Assembly: GCA_029891345.1 (NCBI GenBank)
Contig: CM056993.1
Span: forward strand, 109,421,800-109,485,799
Length of the DNA stretch: 64,000 bases
Reading direction: 5' to 3'
DNA from: Dryococelus australis
Taxonomy: Eukaryota > Arthropoda > Insecta > Phasmatodea > Phasmatidae
In this document: positions 39,258 to 50,469 of the stretch, one piece after another
Numbering within the stretch: position 1 is the stretch's first letter
How the letters are laid out: the number at the start of each line of letters is the position of its first letter
Program-made: the position numbers and the translations under genes
The notes under the pieces: generated by a model
The model's input: the letters and a program-made list of their open reading frames with translations, nothing else
What the model was told of the DNA's origin: nothing
The model's database searches: none

Positions 39258-39468
39258 AAAAGCTACTAATCAAATGTTATTTAACTGGCTACAAAAAATT
39301 GTTATTATGAACCAAACACATTAAAGTTTCTAAATTAAAACTTTTCACACAGATACCCCTGTAGCTACTAATGAAATGTTATTTAACTGGCGACCAAAAA
39401 ATTGTGTTATGAAGTAAACTTATTAAAGTTTCTAAGTTTAAACTTTTCACAAAGAAACCTCAACTAGG
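39258..39468 (+). repeat. Two direct ~106-bp units
   Basis: AGCTACTAATSAAATGTTATTTAACTGGC occurs at about 39,266 and 39,364, followed in both by TTAAAGTTTCTAAR and AACTTTTCACA. The copies differ at roughly one base in ten. Confidence 0.8.
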
Positions 39469-39469
39469 T

Positions 39470-42160
39470 AAATACACTAAGATAGTCGCAATTTTCTGTT
39501 ACATTATCGTGAGTACATTTTCGGACTAGTTCAGCATGCATTACATGCACATAATTCTGGAAAACAATTTTAACAGGCAATACCATCTTATTCTTCTACC
39601 CAGTCTGTCTCATTGATGTGACGTAACTCGCTTGAAGAAATTTAAGAGAAATCAGTGACATACAATTAAATATTAACTATGGAGTTCGTGACTTCGCCAA
39701 ACTCAAACTTGCCTCAAGTCTGCGTGTAAACCAGTTACAAAAATAAGCGAATTTATCATATAACATTAACAAAAAAAAGCAAAGACGAGAAAGTTTCTTA
39801 TTGGCTAGCCCCGACCCAGTGGCGGAAACAAAGGTGAAACATTCGAATGACGAGGTTTACTAATTTTGAATTTCAGATGAGCTATAGATTTACCCAAGTT
39901 TATGGATTTATGCAAGTTTAGTTTGAAGGCTCCTCCTGGTTGGTGTCGAAAGTCACAAAACGGCAGTATTAATAAGCACATGAAAACTTGTTAATAAACA
40001 AAGCTGTTCACGCGCTGCTATAAAGTCCATCAATTAAAGTGCGCGTAACTTAGGGAATACCCAGTTTGTAATACCAAAACAAGGAAATTATCTGCGTATT
40101 TAGAAAACACGGAAATTCTCTTACTCGCTTACTAACACTGCCAATACAACTCGAATTTTTTACCGTCACTATTTTCATAAAACGGTGGTTTCTGTAGCAG
40201 TTGGATACTAACTCCTCATGTAAGAGTTAAAATACTGCTAGTTTTCAACAAAATTCCAGTTGACAGCACCACTTCATACACTGAAGATCTTTATGCGTCA
40301 CCTACATGAGAATATACTTCTGTTATGGGGGTTCTGTAGCTAAGTGGTTAAGGTGCTCTAATAACCTCCCGTTCCCTTTTTAACTTTATAAGCGGAATAA
40401 AAACTAAACATTTTTTAAGTAATAGCATATACCAAATATAACCTCCTTGTGACAGAAAGTTTGACTACATTTAAAACAACGTTCCAAAGTTACTTATCAG
40501 ATTTATAGAATGTTTATACAGGTTCGAAAGCTGTGTAACAACGTTTATTTTCCCATAAAGTTATTTTTCCGCATATTCGTGGAATCAGTGATAGGGCTGC
40601 AAAACATCCTTACTTATTTTAAAATTTACAAATACCAGATTTCGGTGTTTTTCTCCCTGAATTTTTGATGATTTTAATGACATTTCTTTAAAAGCAGATC
40701 ACATGAGGCAGAAAGTCATTTTACTTTCACTCACAGTCGATTGGCAGAGCTGCGCTTTACTTCCGCGTTGTAAGAAATATGAAATATCTTCCCTAGCTGG
40801 CGACCACGACATGTTTGGAAATATGGCGGTTGGGAAAGTGTGTTGGGGATGGCGGTAAAGGAAGATTTTGTCATAAATTAACACGATGGCACGTAATCTG
40901 AACATGAGTACACAGAATAAATTATGTCAACGAAAGTGAGAGGTGTCAGCAGTTTTGACGCTAGCCAGAATCAGCTTGTTTCAAAACGTTTATTGTTATA
41001 AACATATCGAGAATGGAGCAGGAGGTATCAGACCTTAAAAATTGATAGTTGAAACAGTATTTTTGTGAAATATCCGAAAAGAAGTGAAATTAAATTACAA
41101 TTCTCAGAACATACTTTTAAGTTATTGGGACTTTCAACTTAGGGGCAAACACTAATTAACACCTCCCACAGTAAAGAAAATGATAGGAATGACCACTGTC
41201 TTAAATACACACAACTTGTACCGTTGGGAGTTATGAACATTTGATGGTGGCTTATTGAACAGTATAATTAACAAAAACTGCCTCCTCGTAGCAATTGCCC
41301 ATAACCCACAGTTTTCGTGTAAAACGCATACAATACTTTAAACTTTTGCGGCGGAAATACATTTCCAGGCGCGTAGTCAATACCACACGCTGATTTTCGC
41401 CAGATACAAACAAGCAGCTTCATTACTGCAATGTTGTTTATGTATAGTTGTTTACAGCAAGTGTTAGAAATGTCCTCCATCGCCTGTGCTGTGGGCGCAG
41501 CATCGTACCACAGACGCATGCAGGCTGTGTTGCCTACGTCGTAACAACTGTACCGCCGCAGCCAAAGATTTGTGTGCGTTGGTTGCAATAAGATCGCCAC
41601 TTTCGTTAATTATACCGTACTTCTCAATAAACCAGCGTCGAACGTTCGTAATTCCGAACGGTAAAAATGTTTTCTGCAAATAGTGGGTGGTAACCCTTGT
41701 TGTTTTCATTACGGTGAGAGTTACTAGTGCAAGTTGGCTCTCAGACTGAAGATCCCGGTAACATTAAAAAAAATTGTTCGAAGAACTGTAATTTAATTTC
41801 ACTTCGTTCCCGATATTTCGCGATAACATAGTTTAGAAACTCGTATCTCAAAGGCTCATATCTTCCTTAGTATTCATTTTAGGTAGAAAGTGTCCCATAC
41901 ATTTCTCACTTGATTTTACATTAAGAATCGCGTCATGAAGTATGTGTCTGTCTAAACCCCTCTCCCCTCCCCTCTCAAACACACATTTTATATTGCTTAT
42001 TGCACTAACCTGACGGAATTTCTAACGCGTACAGCATTTTCGTTTAAATTTTAAGTTATTTTCGGTCGGAACGATTAAATAAATTAATTTGCAAGTAATT
42101 GGCGTCGAAAAAATTTATGTTCGCATAATTTGAAATAGTTTTGAAGTTTTCATGTGTTTC
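39470..42160. other. Intron 3: no confirmed gene
   Basis: A tRNA-like head (GTAGCTAAGTGGTTAAGGTG, 40,333-40,352) may be a SINE fragment. A minus-strand frame at 41,464-41,709 (81 residues; contains FGITNVRRWFIEKYGI) and an overlapping one at 41,268-41,600 look protein-like but I recognise no family. They could be transposon debris. Confidence 0.4.
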
Positions 42161-42162
42161 AG

Positions 42163-42265
42163 ATCCACGTTCACACGTCTCTTGATACACTGGGAGAGAA
42201 GCTTCCTTTGGACATCCTACCTGAGGAATACGGTGGGAAGGCGGGATCCTTGGCGTCGTTATACG
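42163..42265 (+). CDS. CRAL-TRIO lipid-transfer protein, fourth visible exon
   Basis: The acceptor is TGTGTTTCAG (ending 42,162) and the donor ACG|GTAAGT-like (GTAAGTTC). There are 34 codons plus one base. The sequence HTSLDTLGEKLPLDILPEEY and the following GGKAGSL match the conserved end of the CRAL-TRIO domain, where L-P-x-E-Y-G-G is nearly invariant. The final single base joins the two bases at 60,564 to make an Asp codon. It follows the 39,002 exon directly in frame. Confidence 0.96.
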
Positions 42266-42811
42266 GTAAGTTCGCGAGCTAGCGATCTGTAACGTACATG
42301 ACGTTATACTTAATGTTGCCATGAGTAAACACACACACACACCAAATACACACCAAACACACACCAAACAAGACTGCGTCAAAAGTCCAGCGGACTAAGT
42401 TATTTGGCCGTTCCAAATAGTTTCCAGGCACATAATTACATTCAAAGGACATGAATTTGTCTCTCAGTACTTCTTTCGAAACACATTTCTATATCCTCTT
42501 CATTCATGGCAAAGCAGCATTTTAATAATAAATCAGTTATGTACCTTTCCGTGGCAGGAAATAAGAATATAAAATATATCTTAAGAGTTTGTTACAAGAA
42601 AAATATACCAGATAGTCTTGTGAAATATATTATTTTATTTTTGAGATTAAAGGAATTTACTCGTTCAATTATTGAAATGACTAATTCACATAGTCTCAAT
42701 CACAATAAAAAAAACACACAGGCACTTCCTTGTTGTGCAGTGACGTGTTTGAATCGTATTCGAAAGGTTATAGTTATTCTATTGGCAGGCCGCACTGGTG
42801 AATGATTTTAA

Positions 42812-43070
42812 CTAGATGGGGATTTTTGAACATTTGCCATTGCAATGCAGATGTCTATCATGTAAAAACATGAATGAACACGAAAAAATATTCAAATAAG
42901 ACAAGTTACCTATGGACGAGAAGATAAATATATGTATACAACACTGAAAAATCCAAGAGGGAATAAAGTTTTCGTGTTCAGCCCTGTTTTTCCATGACAG
43001 ACATCTGCATCGCAATGGCAAATTTCCAAAAATCTCAATCTATGGGAAATGTCCAAAAACCTCAATCTAG
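42812..43070. mobile_element. Short MITE with ~60-bp terminal inverted repeats
   Basis: CTAGATGGGGATTTTTGAAC (42,812) is inverted at the right as TCCAAAAACCTCAATCTAG (ending 43,070). The inverted match continues inward through TTTGCCATTGCAATGCAGATG and its complement. The right arm has an extra partial duplication of its tip. It is flanked by TAA on both sides, as in PIF/Harbinger-type 3-bp target duplications. Length 259 bp, no coding capacity. Confidence 0.85.
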
Positions 43071-44504
43071 TAATTCACCCCCCTTGCACTATTCATTCAA
43101 AGATCACGCGAATGATTTTCCTTGGTGATATTCTGTCCCGGTTTCAACAGATTCCATTGCAGCTCCTTGGAACGAGCCTACCCAGTTCTCTGTCCTTCAC
43201 ATCTGCGCCCTTGTTAGCAACGCGCCATGGAGAGGAACTAAAACAATTACCATCATTTTTATTCACATTCGTCACGGACGGCGCGGAAGCTCGATGGTGT
43301 AACTAAGGTCATGCAATTCAAGTGGCGACTCCCAAATTGTCATGTGTCTCTTTGTAAGAACTTGTGTCTATTCTATTTAGATAACCTACGGAATATTTAA
43401 ATTTAAACATTAATTCAAGAAAAAAATTAAAGTCGATACTTTGTTGCCAGTTCGTAAGTTTGGTTCTAGAAACATAAATGTGGCCGTTGCAAAGTACCAT
43501 GGTCAGCAAGAATCACTCTAAGTTGGTGTAGCCCTCTGTTCACGATTCTCATTCTTATGTAAGACAGTGTATTAAACTATAGCGACAATACTGAATCTTT
43601 CCCGAGCAGATTGCTGTCTTATTAAAGCCCTTTAGTCACAGTTTAAATTGCGAGGAAACAGGACACACGTTAAGTTTGTTTATGCTATGCTATTTTCCAT
43701 CACCATCCCAGTGATTCCGTGACCTTGAGGCGTTTAAACATTTTAACTAGACAGACCCCTTAATGCCGCCAGAACTCTCGGAATCGCCTAGAAGTTTCTC
43801 GGGGGTCGCGGCAAAAAACTGGATTTGTGTCCTCGTTACCACTGTTTATTCAAGTACTTCCTATAGATATTATAATAAGTAATTATAAACTACCATCGTG
43901 TTAAAAAAAAGAAGATACATGATAGTATCACGTGTCTTGACAAGTAATGTAGTCGGCACATTGTAAGTAAGTACTTGAAATAATCACAGAAGTCGCAGTA
44001 TTTTTTTTTTATTTGCCCATCGCGTGGTCATTCATTAACTGGAGTTTGGGATAGAAGTTATCCACATATCCCCCATCCCTTTTCCGGTCGGGCCTGCGCG
44101 ACACCTGGAAATCGTTTGCATGTTTGAGGCATTTTGAAGCTGAGGAACTTTGAAAACGGAACTGGTACAGGGATAAAATTCGTCATTACCTCAACGCCAA
44201 GTCACTGGAATGGCTTGTATATTTTTAGTTACGCTGGGATCAATTATGAAACTTAGTGAAAGTCATATAATTATGCTGTCGAAAAATAAATAAAGTGAGC
44301 ATGTTTATTAATCTCTCATAAAGTTCATATTTTTGCCATCAGTGTATTCTTCCACCACGTGTAAATATCAACATAATATTTAGAAGACCTACTGCCGGGT
44401 ATTCCAAATTAATGTTTACACTCGTCGTACATTAATAACCGAGAAACTATTGAAGACAAAATGACGAGACTGTGTGCATTTTACGCTATAAGTTGAGTTG
44501 AGAG
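43071..44504. other. Intronic DNA without a recognised gene
   Basis: No exon, transposase or pol III element was recognised. Short frames at 43,049-43,306 and 43,318-43,509 lack motifs. Confidence 0.4.
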
Positions 44505-44733
44505 ATTTGAGCTTCTTTTAACTACGATGTCTTGAAAGCCGATGAGGATTAAATATGGTGAGAAAGGAGCAGCGCCGGGACGTAAGAGTGGGAGAAACGG
44601 GATATCCCTGAGAAAACCCGTCGATCAGCGGCATCTTTCGGCACGGTTCATACTTGGGAAAATCCGGGAATGGCCCGGCCGGGAATAAAACTGGGACAGG
44701 ATAACTGTTCAGTCATCGCGGCCCCGTGACGCT
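44505..44733 (-). repeat. SINE, minus strand
   Basis: The reverse complement starts GTCACGGGGCCGCGATGACT (tRNA-like 5' end, A-box region) and continues through TTATTCCCGGCCGGGCC and a body containing GGGTTTTCTCAGGGATATCC. That body motif is shared with the SINE at 61.6-61.8 kb (GGGTTTTCTAGGGGATCTCC). The tRNA-derived B box is eroded. Confidence 0.75.
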
Positions 44734-44984
44734 ATAAGTCAACGTTGGGCGTGTACGAGAGTGTATAACCAATCTTCTGTTGTCAGTTCTGTTTGCAGCC
44801 GCGATTGGCAGCGCTACATTTATAGAGAAAATTGCGGAGGTGACAAGTTTTTTTTCGAACAACCTAAGTGGATTAAAAAAATGTTATTAAGAATATGGGA
44901 ACATGACAGTAGAAAGAAAAAGATCGGCATCTGGCGTGGAGCGTCGGAGCTGTTCATGCTGACATTCCAATCGGCCGGCGGCCA

Positions 44985-46060
44985 TATTGTCCGCCATGTT
45001 GGATGCCGGTGACCTTGACCTTGACCCAGTGCCCTTAGATCTTGAAAACCCAAAAAAATCCCAAAAAATATTTAAAAAATCATGAAAATCTATTAAAATG
45101 ATATTAAAATTTTTTTAAAAACAATAAAGGGGTATTAAAAATTTTATTTAAAATATTATAAAATTTAAAAGTTCGGGCCAGAGGGGACTGGGAGCCAGTG
45201 CCGACCAGCTGTCATGTTGCAACACCACCCAACCGCCATGTTGGATGCCAAAGACCTTGACCTTTAACCTTGACCCAATTGCCATGTCTTTGGATGACCT
45301 TGAACACAAACATTCCATTAATTGTTTTAAAAAATTCATAAAAAATTATAAAAACTATTTTAAAATATAAATATTTTACTAAAAATTTATTTTAAAAATT
45401 TATAAAAACTTGTTTCTACTGTTTTGGTTTAGAGGGGAAGAGGGACTGGAACCAACCAATCACCATGTTATGATGTCACCCAACCACCATGTTGTACCCA
45501 GGTAATCTTGACTTTGATAAATGACCTTGATCCTATAACTGTGACCTTACATGACCTTGAAAACAAAATCTCGAGAAGAAATGATAAAAATGGAATAAAT
45601 TCATAGAAGTCAGCGAGCATATTACAGTACTGACCTTTTATTTTAACCTGGTGACCTTAGACCTAGAACCGAAAAAAATCGTTAAAAAGCCCCAAATATT
45701 CTTAATAATTTATAAAAATTAAATAAAAAAAATTTGTAGAATTTTTTTTTTACTTAAAAAAAATCATAGGTCACACACAGCACCTCGTCCACCAGACGAC
45801 TGGCCCCTTATTCAATCAATCACATTGTTTTAATAGTCCCCTCCCCTACCAATGTTTCCATTGGTTAATTAGTTGACAGGCCTCCAATTCTCCCATCTTT
45901 GCTTATTCTGTCGAATGCTATCCACCCTCCATTTTGTTTTTTTTTTCGTTTATCATTTGTTTACATTTTTGACATACAAGCGGCACTGATAACTCCGACC
46001 AACATGTTATATCTGGATGACCACCTTGACTTCACATCTGTGACTTTTACCCCATGCCCA
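44985..46060. repeat. Left-arm subrepeats rich in TGACCTTGA
   Basis: About 245-bp units with a CCATGTTGGATG-type start and a TGACCTTGACCTTGACCC-type core recur near 44,990, 45,236 and 45,490, with weaker ones near 45,640 and 46,000. Long A/T-only stretches separate them. The nonamer TGACCTTGA occurs at about 45,009, 45,293, 45,520 and 45,551. Its complement, TCAAGGTCA, is the known monomer site of FTZ-F1/ERR-type nuclear receptors; whether it acts that way here is unknown. Confidence 0.75.
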
Positions 46061-46129
46061 TAACCTTAAAAACCCAACAAATGAAAATAATTCTCCAAAA
46101 AAATATTAAATACAAAATTAGTTAAATAC

Positions 46130-46640
46130 TTTTTTTCATCAATCTGTCGATGAATCTTGCAATCTTTCCATAGACGAGCACCGCAATCAGCACTTTTATC
46201 AGCGCCACAATTAGCACTGCAATAAGCACCACAATCAGGACTACATACACCAATGTTTCCATCAATCTTCCCATTAATATTTCGCAATATTTCACAATCT
46301 TCTGCAATATTTCCTTCAATAGTTCAATCTTCACAAAAATTATTCAATCTTCCCATGAATATTTTGTAATCAGCACCACATACACTACAATCTGGACCAT
46401 ACACCACAATCAACACCACACACCACAATCAGCACCACACACCACAATCAGCACCACATGCAGCACTATTAGCACCACAGTCTTTCAATCTTTCTTTTAA
46501 ACTTTCCATCGATCCTTCGATCTTCCATCAATTTTCCGCAATCTTTCCATAAATCCTTCCATCAATCTTTTACAATCTTTCCATCAATCTTCCATCAATC
46601 ATTCGCAATCTTTCAATCAACCATCAATCCATATTCAGTC
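46130..46640 (-). repeat. Left-arm minisatellites (GATTGATGGAAA and GTGGTGCTGATT types)
   Basis: On the minus strand, units of GATTGATGGAAAGATTG and GTGGTGCTGATTGTGGTG alternate, the mirror of 48,230-49,310. Apparent frames here (Cys/Ala/Asp or His/Asn-rich) are by-products of the short repeats. Confidence 0.9.
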
Positions 46641-47037
46641 CATATGTTTGCCGTCTGTCATATCCATACATATTAAAGAAAACGCTTCACCAACTATCGC
46701 CAAAACTTTGTACATGTCGACAGAATAAATGTTCTGTATGCAATTAACTATTCATGAATTTTTCTGTACTAAAGACTTTATTACTATTATATATATACAT
46801 ATATATTTATATTAATAATCGAGTGCTCACAGTACGACTTTAGTTGTGAAGGATACGAGACACAAGAAATAAAGATAAAAGAATAATTATATAATGATAA
46901 TTTATAATTATTATTATTTTATAACTATGAGTCCAGAAGACAGTATTTCATCACACAATGAGCTTTATCCCCGTTCTTTCAGTTTACTAATGATCGAATA
47001 TATTACACCAATGCGTGAGAGATCCCCACATATTTAA

Positions 47038-47200
47038 AGATCACTCAAATATCTGAGTATCAATAAGTTCGTTTGGGTCTTCAGGAAATAGATAGCCAGT
47101 ATTCCCGGAATCTTTTGCTTTCTGTATGCCGCTCGTTGCAGCAAATGCGTTGGAAGGGTAGATCGAGAAAATCCCCATCATAGTATCCATCGTCGTCAGT
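47038..47200 (-). pseudogene. Inverted partial copy of the palindrome gene's C-terminal end
   Basis: On the minus strand this reads PSNAFAATSGIQKAKDSGNT then GYLFPEDPNELIDTQIFE and stop. It aligns with PSNTFAATSFMKKAEDAEYN then GCLFPEDLN of the plus-strand gene at 47,284-47,817. It has Glu where the plus copy has an in-frame stop, but a 2-base deletion shifts its frame soon after. The DNA match continues beyond into the 3' end (GTGGGGATCTCTCAC vs GCGAGGATCTCTCAC). The longer minus-strand frame extending to 47,403 is antisense to the plus gene and is not real coding. Confidence 0.85.
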
Positions 47201-47970
47201 GCCGATCGTGCGATCGAGTTTTTACCTATGGTCAAATTGCTCGTCGGCATGAGAGAACGGTCTTTACGAAGAGTACTTTTCGCGTGATGAAGCATTACGA
47301 CATTGGTCCCATGCAATTTGTGCAAAACGATATATTGAAAGATTATATCGAGATCTACAAGGATTCGTCTACTGGGAGTAAGCAAGTGTTTCTGGCAATA
47401 CATCTTACTGCATTGATATGTACCTATCCGACAGACGATTATGATGAGACAGTTAAAGCTAAAGACAGAATGAGTGCAGTAGAGTCGGTTTGTGTGGAAT
47501 GTACACTTGCAAGAAATTCACGTGATGTCGACGAACTTCAAAATAAACGGTCGTCGGCTCTAAATACTGATGAGCATACAACTCCAGCTACAAAGAAAAG
47601 CAAATTTATTATAGAATACGAAACAGGAGATGAAGTTGACCGTGAAGAGAGCATTGATGAAAATGAACATGAAGACAGCGATAGTGCTGAAGACAACGAT
47701 GGCATTTTTCTCGATGCACTGACACACCCTTCCAACACATTTGCTGCAACAAGCTTCATGAAGAAGGCAGAAGACGCCGAGTATAATGGCTGCCTATTTC
47801 CCGAAGACCTGAATTAACTTTTTGACAGACTCAGATATTTGATTGACCTTCAAAAACGCGAGGATCTCTCACACATTGTTGAAATATCTTCAATCATTAA
47901 CAAACTGAAGGAACTGGAATGCAACACATGTTGTGATAAACTGCTTTCTTCTGAAATTACAGTTACAAAA
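47164..47970 (+). pseudogene. Unrecognised gene in the centre of the palindrome
   Basis: An open frame starts with Met codons at 47,284/47,287, and the frame is open further upstream to about 47,100 without a start. That upstream part includes a degenerate C2H2-like finger, CRSCDRVFTYGQIARRH (near 47,200). Residues from ~75 on include a Lys/Arg patch (TPATKKSKFIIEYETGD), then a strongly acidic stretch rich in Glu/Asp, then THPSNTFAATSFMKKAED and FPEDLN, then TAA at 47,815. Beyond that stop the same frame stays open for about 50 codons (RLRYLIDLQ...CNTCCDKLL) to a TAA near 47,971, so the stop is probably a lesion. I recognise no protein family. A DNA-binding or nuclear role is only a guess from finger and acidic composition. 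This is the only substantial coding sequence in the element. Confidence 0.6.
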
Positions 47971-48229
47971 TAATGATAAATTATCTTTATAAAATAATTG
48001 TTTTTGCATTATTTTTGTGTGTTATATCCGTGTATACCTCACAATTTTAAAATGTTTCTACAAGCACTCGAATAATAATTGAAATATTTGAATATAGAAT
48101 GATAATAGAGACTTAGTACAAAAATGCACGAATAGTTGACTGCATACCAAACATTAATTCTGTCACACGTACAAATTTTGGACAGATGGTGAATCGTTTT
48201 TTAAATATGTATAAATAGAGACAGACGAC

Positions 48230-49310
48230 AAACCCATGGACTGAATATGGATAGATGGTTGATAGAAAGAAAGCCAAAGATTGATGGAAAGATTAAGAAA
48301 GATTGATGAGAAGATTGAAGGATTTGAGGAAAGATTGAAATATTGATAGAAAGATTGAAAGATTGTTCGTGCCGATTGTGGTGCTGATTGTAGTGCATGT
48401 GGTGTTTATTGTGATGCATGTGGTGCTGATTGAGAAAGATTGATGGAAATATTTAAGGGTTAATGGGGAAACTGAAAGATTGCGAAATATTGTGAAGGGT
48501 TGATGGAAAGTTTGAAAGATTAATGGAAAGATGGAAAGATTAATGGAAAGATTAAATGATTATGGTGGTGACTGCGGTGCATGTGGTAATCATTGTGATG
48601 CATGTGGTGCTAATCGTGGTGCGTGTGGTGCTGATTGTGGTGCATGTAGCTTATTGCGTCAGATTACTGGAAAGACTGCGAAAAATTTAGAAAGATTGCA
48701 AAATATTGAAACATTGATGTAATGATTAAAATATTGTGGTGCATGTGGTGCTGATTGTGGTACATGTGGTGCTGACTGTGGTGCATGTGGTGCTGATTGT
48801 GGTGCATGTAGTGATGAGTGCTGTGCATATGGTGCTGATTCTGGTACATGTAGTTCTTATTGTGGTGGTTATTGCGAAATATTGCGGGACAGTTATCGAA
48901 AGATTGATGGAAAAATTAAAAAATTGAGAGTTTGAAATGTTGATGGAAATTTTTTTTCATGTGGTGCTGATTTTGATGTTGATTGCTGTGTTGATTGCGA
49001 AAGATTGCGAAAGATTGATGGGAATATTGTAAAATTGACGGGAAGATTGCGAAATATTGATGAATGGATTTCGAAGCATTGATTGGAATATTGAAATATT
49101 GATGGAAGATTGCGAAAGATTGATGGAAAGATTGCAAAAGATGTGGTTTGTGGTAATTATTGCGAAATCTTGTTGGAATGATTGCGGATGATGGTTGGAA
49201 AGATTGCGAAAGATTATAGGGAAGATTGAAAAATTTATTGAAACATTGAAATATTGATGGAAATATTGGTGCATGTGGGGCTAATTGTGGTGTTGATTGC
49301 GGTGCTCTTT
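48230..49310 (+). repeat. Right-arm minisatellites
   Basis: Two unit types alternate: GAAAGATTGATGGAAAGATTG (purine-rich, ~12-17 bp units) and GTGGTGCATGTGGTGCTGAT (~12/24-bp units, e.g. 48,736-48,860). Cys-Gly-Ala or Val-rich frames on the plus strand and His/Gln-rich frames on the minus strand are repeat artefacts. This block is about twice as long as its left-arm counterpart and accounts for most of the arm-length difference. Confidence 0.92.
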
Positions 49311-49399
49311 GATGGAAACATTGCTGAAAACAGAAGTCTTTAACAAATTTTTTAATTTCTAATAATTTCTTGGCCTTTTTTGAATTTTTTGGGTTTTCA

Positions 49400-50390
49400 A
49401 GGTCTTATGCACGGGGCTAAGGTCACATATGTGAGGCCAAGCTGAAAGTCATCCAAATCTAACATGTTTGTCGGAGTCATCACTGCCACCTATGTGTTGA
49501 AAATGTAAAGAAATGATAAACTAAAAAAACCAAAATGGAGGGTTGATTGCATTCGACAGAATGAGCAAAGGTAAGAGAATTGAAGGCCTGCCGACTAATT
49601 AACCAATGACAAACATTAGTAGGAGAGGGGAACGTTAAAACAATGTGATTGATTGGAGGAGGGGCCAGGGGTCTGCTGGATGTGGTGCTGTTTGTGACCT
49701 CCAAAGTGTAATTTTTTAAAAATAATAAAAATAATTTTCTACTAAATTTTTTTAAAATAATTTTCTACTAAATTTTTTTAAATTAATTTTTTTAAAATTC
49801 CAAGTAATGTTTTGGGATATTAACGATTTTTTTTTGTTCAAGATCAATGGTCACCAGGTTAAAATCAAAGGTCAATGTCACCTGGATCCAAGATGGTGTT
49901 AGTAGTCAGTAATGTAATATGCTAGCTGAATTGTATGAATTATTCTATTTTTACCATTTTTCTCGAGCTTTTGTTTTCAAGTTCATCCAAGGTCACAGTT
50001 ATAGGTTCAAGGTCAATGACCAATGTCAAGGTTACCTGATCCAACATGGTGGTTGGGTGACATCATACCAGGGGGTGGTTGGTTGGTTCCAGACCCTCGT
50101 CCCCTCTAAGCCAAAATGTTAGAAACTTAAATTTTTATCACTTACTTAAAATAAATTATTAATAAATTTTTTATTTTTTAAACTATTCTTAATGTTTTTA
50201 AATTTTTCTGGGGAAATTTTTAAAACAATTCAGGAAATTTTTGTGTTCAAGGTCATCCAAGGTCATGGTAATGGGGTCAAAGTCAATGGTCAAAGTTACT
50301 CACATTTAACATGGCGGGCAATATGGCCTCCGGCCAAACGGAACGACAGAGCATGAACAGCTCCGACTCTCCACGCCAGACGCTGATAGC
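49400..50390. repeat. Right-arm TCAAGGTCA subrepeats
   Basis: Mirror of 44,985-46,060. TCAAGGTCA occurs at about 50,009 and 50,252, with variants (CAAGGTCACAG, GTCAAGGTTACC, GGGTCAAAGTCAATGG) around them. A/T-only spacers again separate the ~245-bp units. Confidence 0.75.
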
Positions 50391-50469
50391 ACCAACTCAT
50401 ATTTTTCTTCTACTCATGATTGAAGAGCCGAGGCGATGGAAGACAATTCGATACTGCGCCACTGTCACA

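Larger units (their letters stand above)
44902..50418. mobile_element. Giant palindromic (long terminal inverted repeat) element, ~5.5 kb
   Basis: Sequence from 44,902 to ~47,190 is recognisably repeated in reverse complement from ~50,418 down to ~47,690. Anchors along the arms: TCTGGCGTGGAGCGTCGGAG (44,930) vs its complement near 50,360; AGAGGGGAAGAGGGACTGGA (45,430) vs the 50,090 region; CCTCCATTTTG (45,926) vs CAAAATGGAGG (49,533); AACTATTCATG (46,745) vs CACGAATAGTTG (48,128); the gene end at 47,041-47,165 vs 47,700-47,830. Arms differ in length mainly through minisatellite size (about 2.3 vs 2.7 kb). A ~500-bp centre is single copy. I see no target-site duplication and no transposase. 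Confidence 0.88.

Noticed and set aside
44761-45012. 83-residue open frame crossing the palindrome's left edge
   Set aside because: It spans the boundary between host DNA and the element and runs into the TGACCTTGA subrepeats. No motif supports it.
47041-47403. 120-residue minus-strand open frame as a separate gene
   Set aside because: Only its C-terminal ~45 residues are meaningful, as the inverted copy of the central gene's end. The rest is antisense to that gene.
48531-48927. Cys-Gly-Ala-rich and Val-rich plus-strand frames (possible metallothionein-like or membrane peptide)
   Set aside because: They are direct translations of the GTGGTGCATGTG minisatellite. Frame and composition change with unit count.
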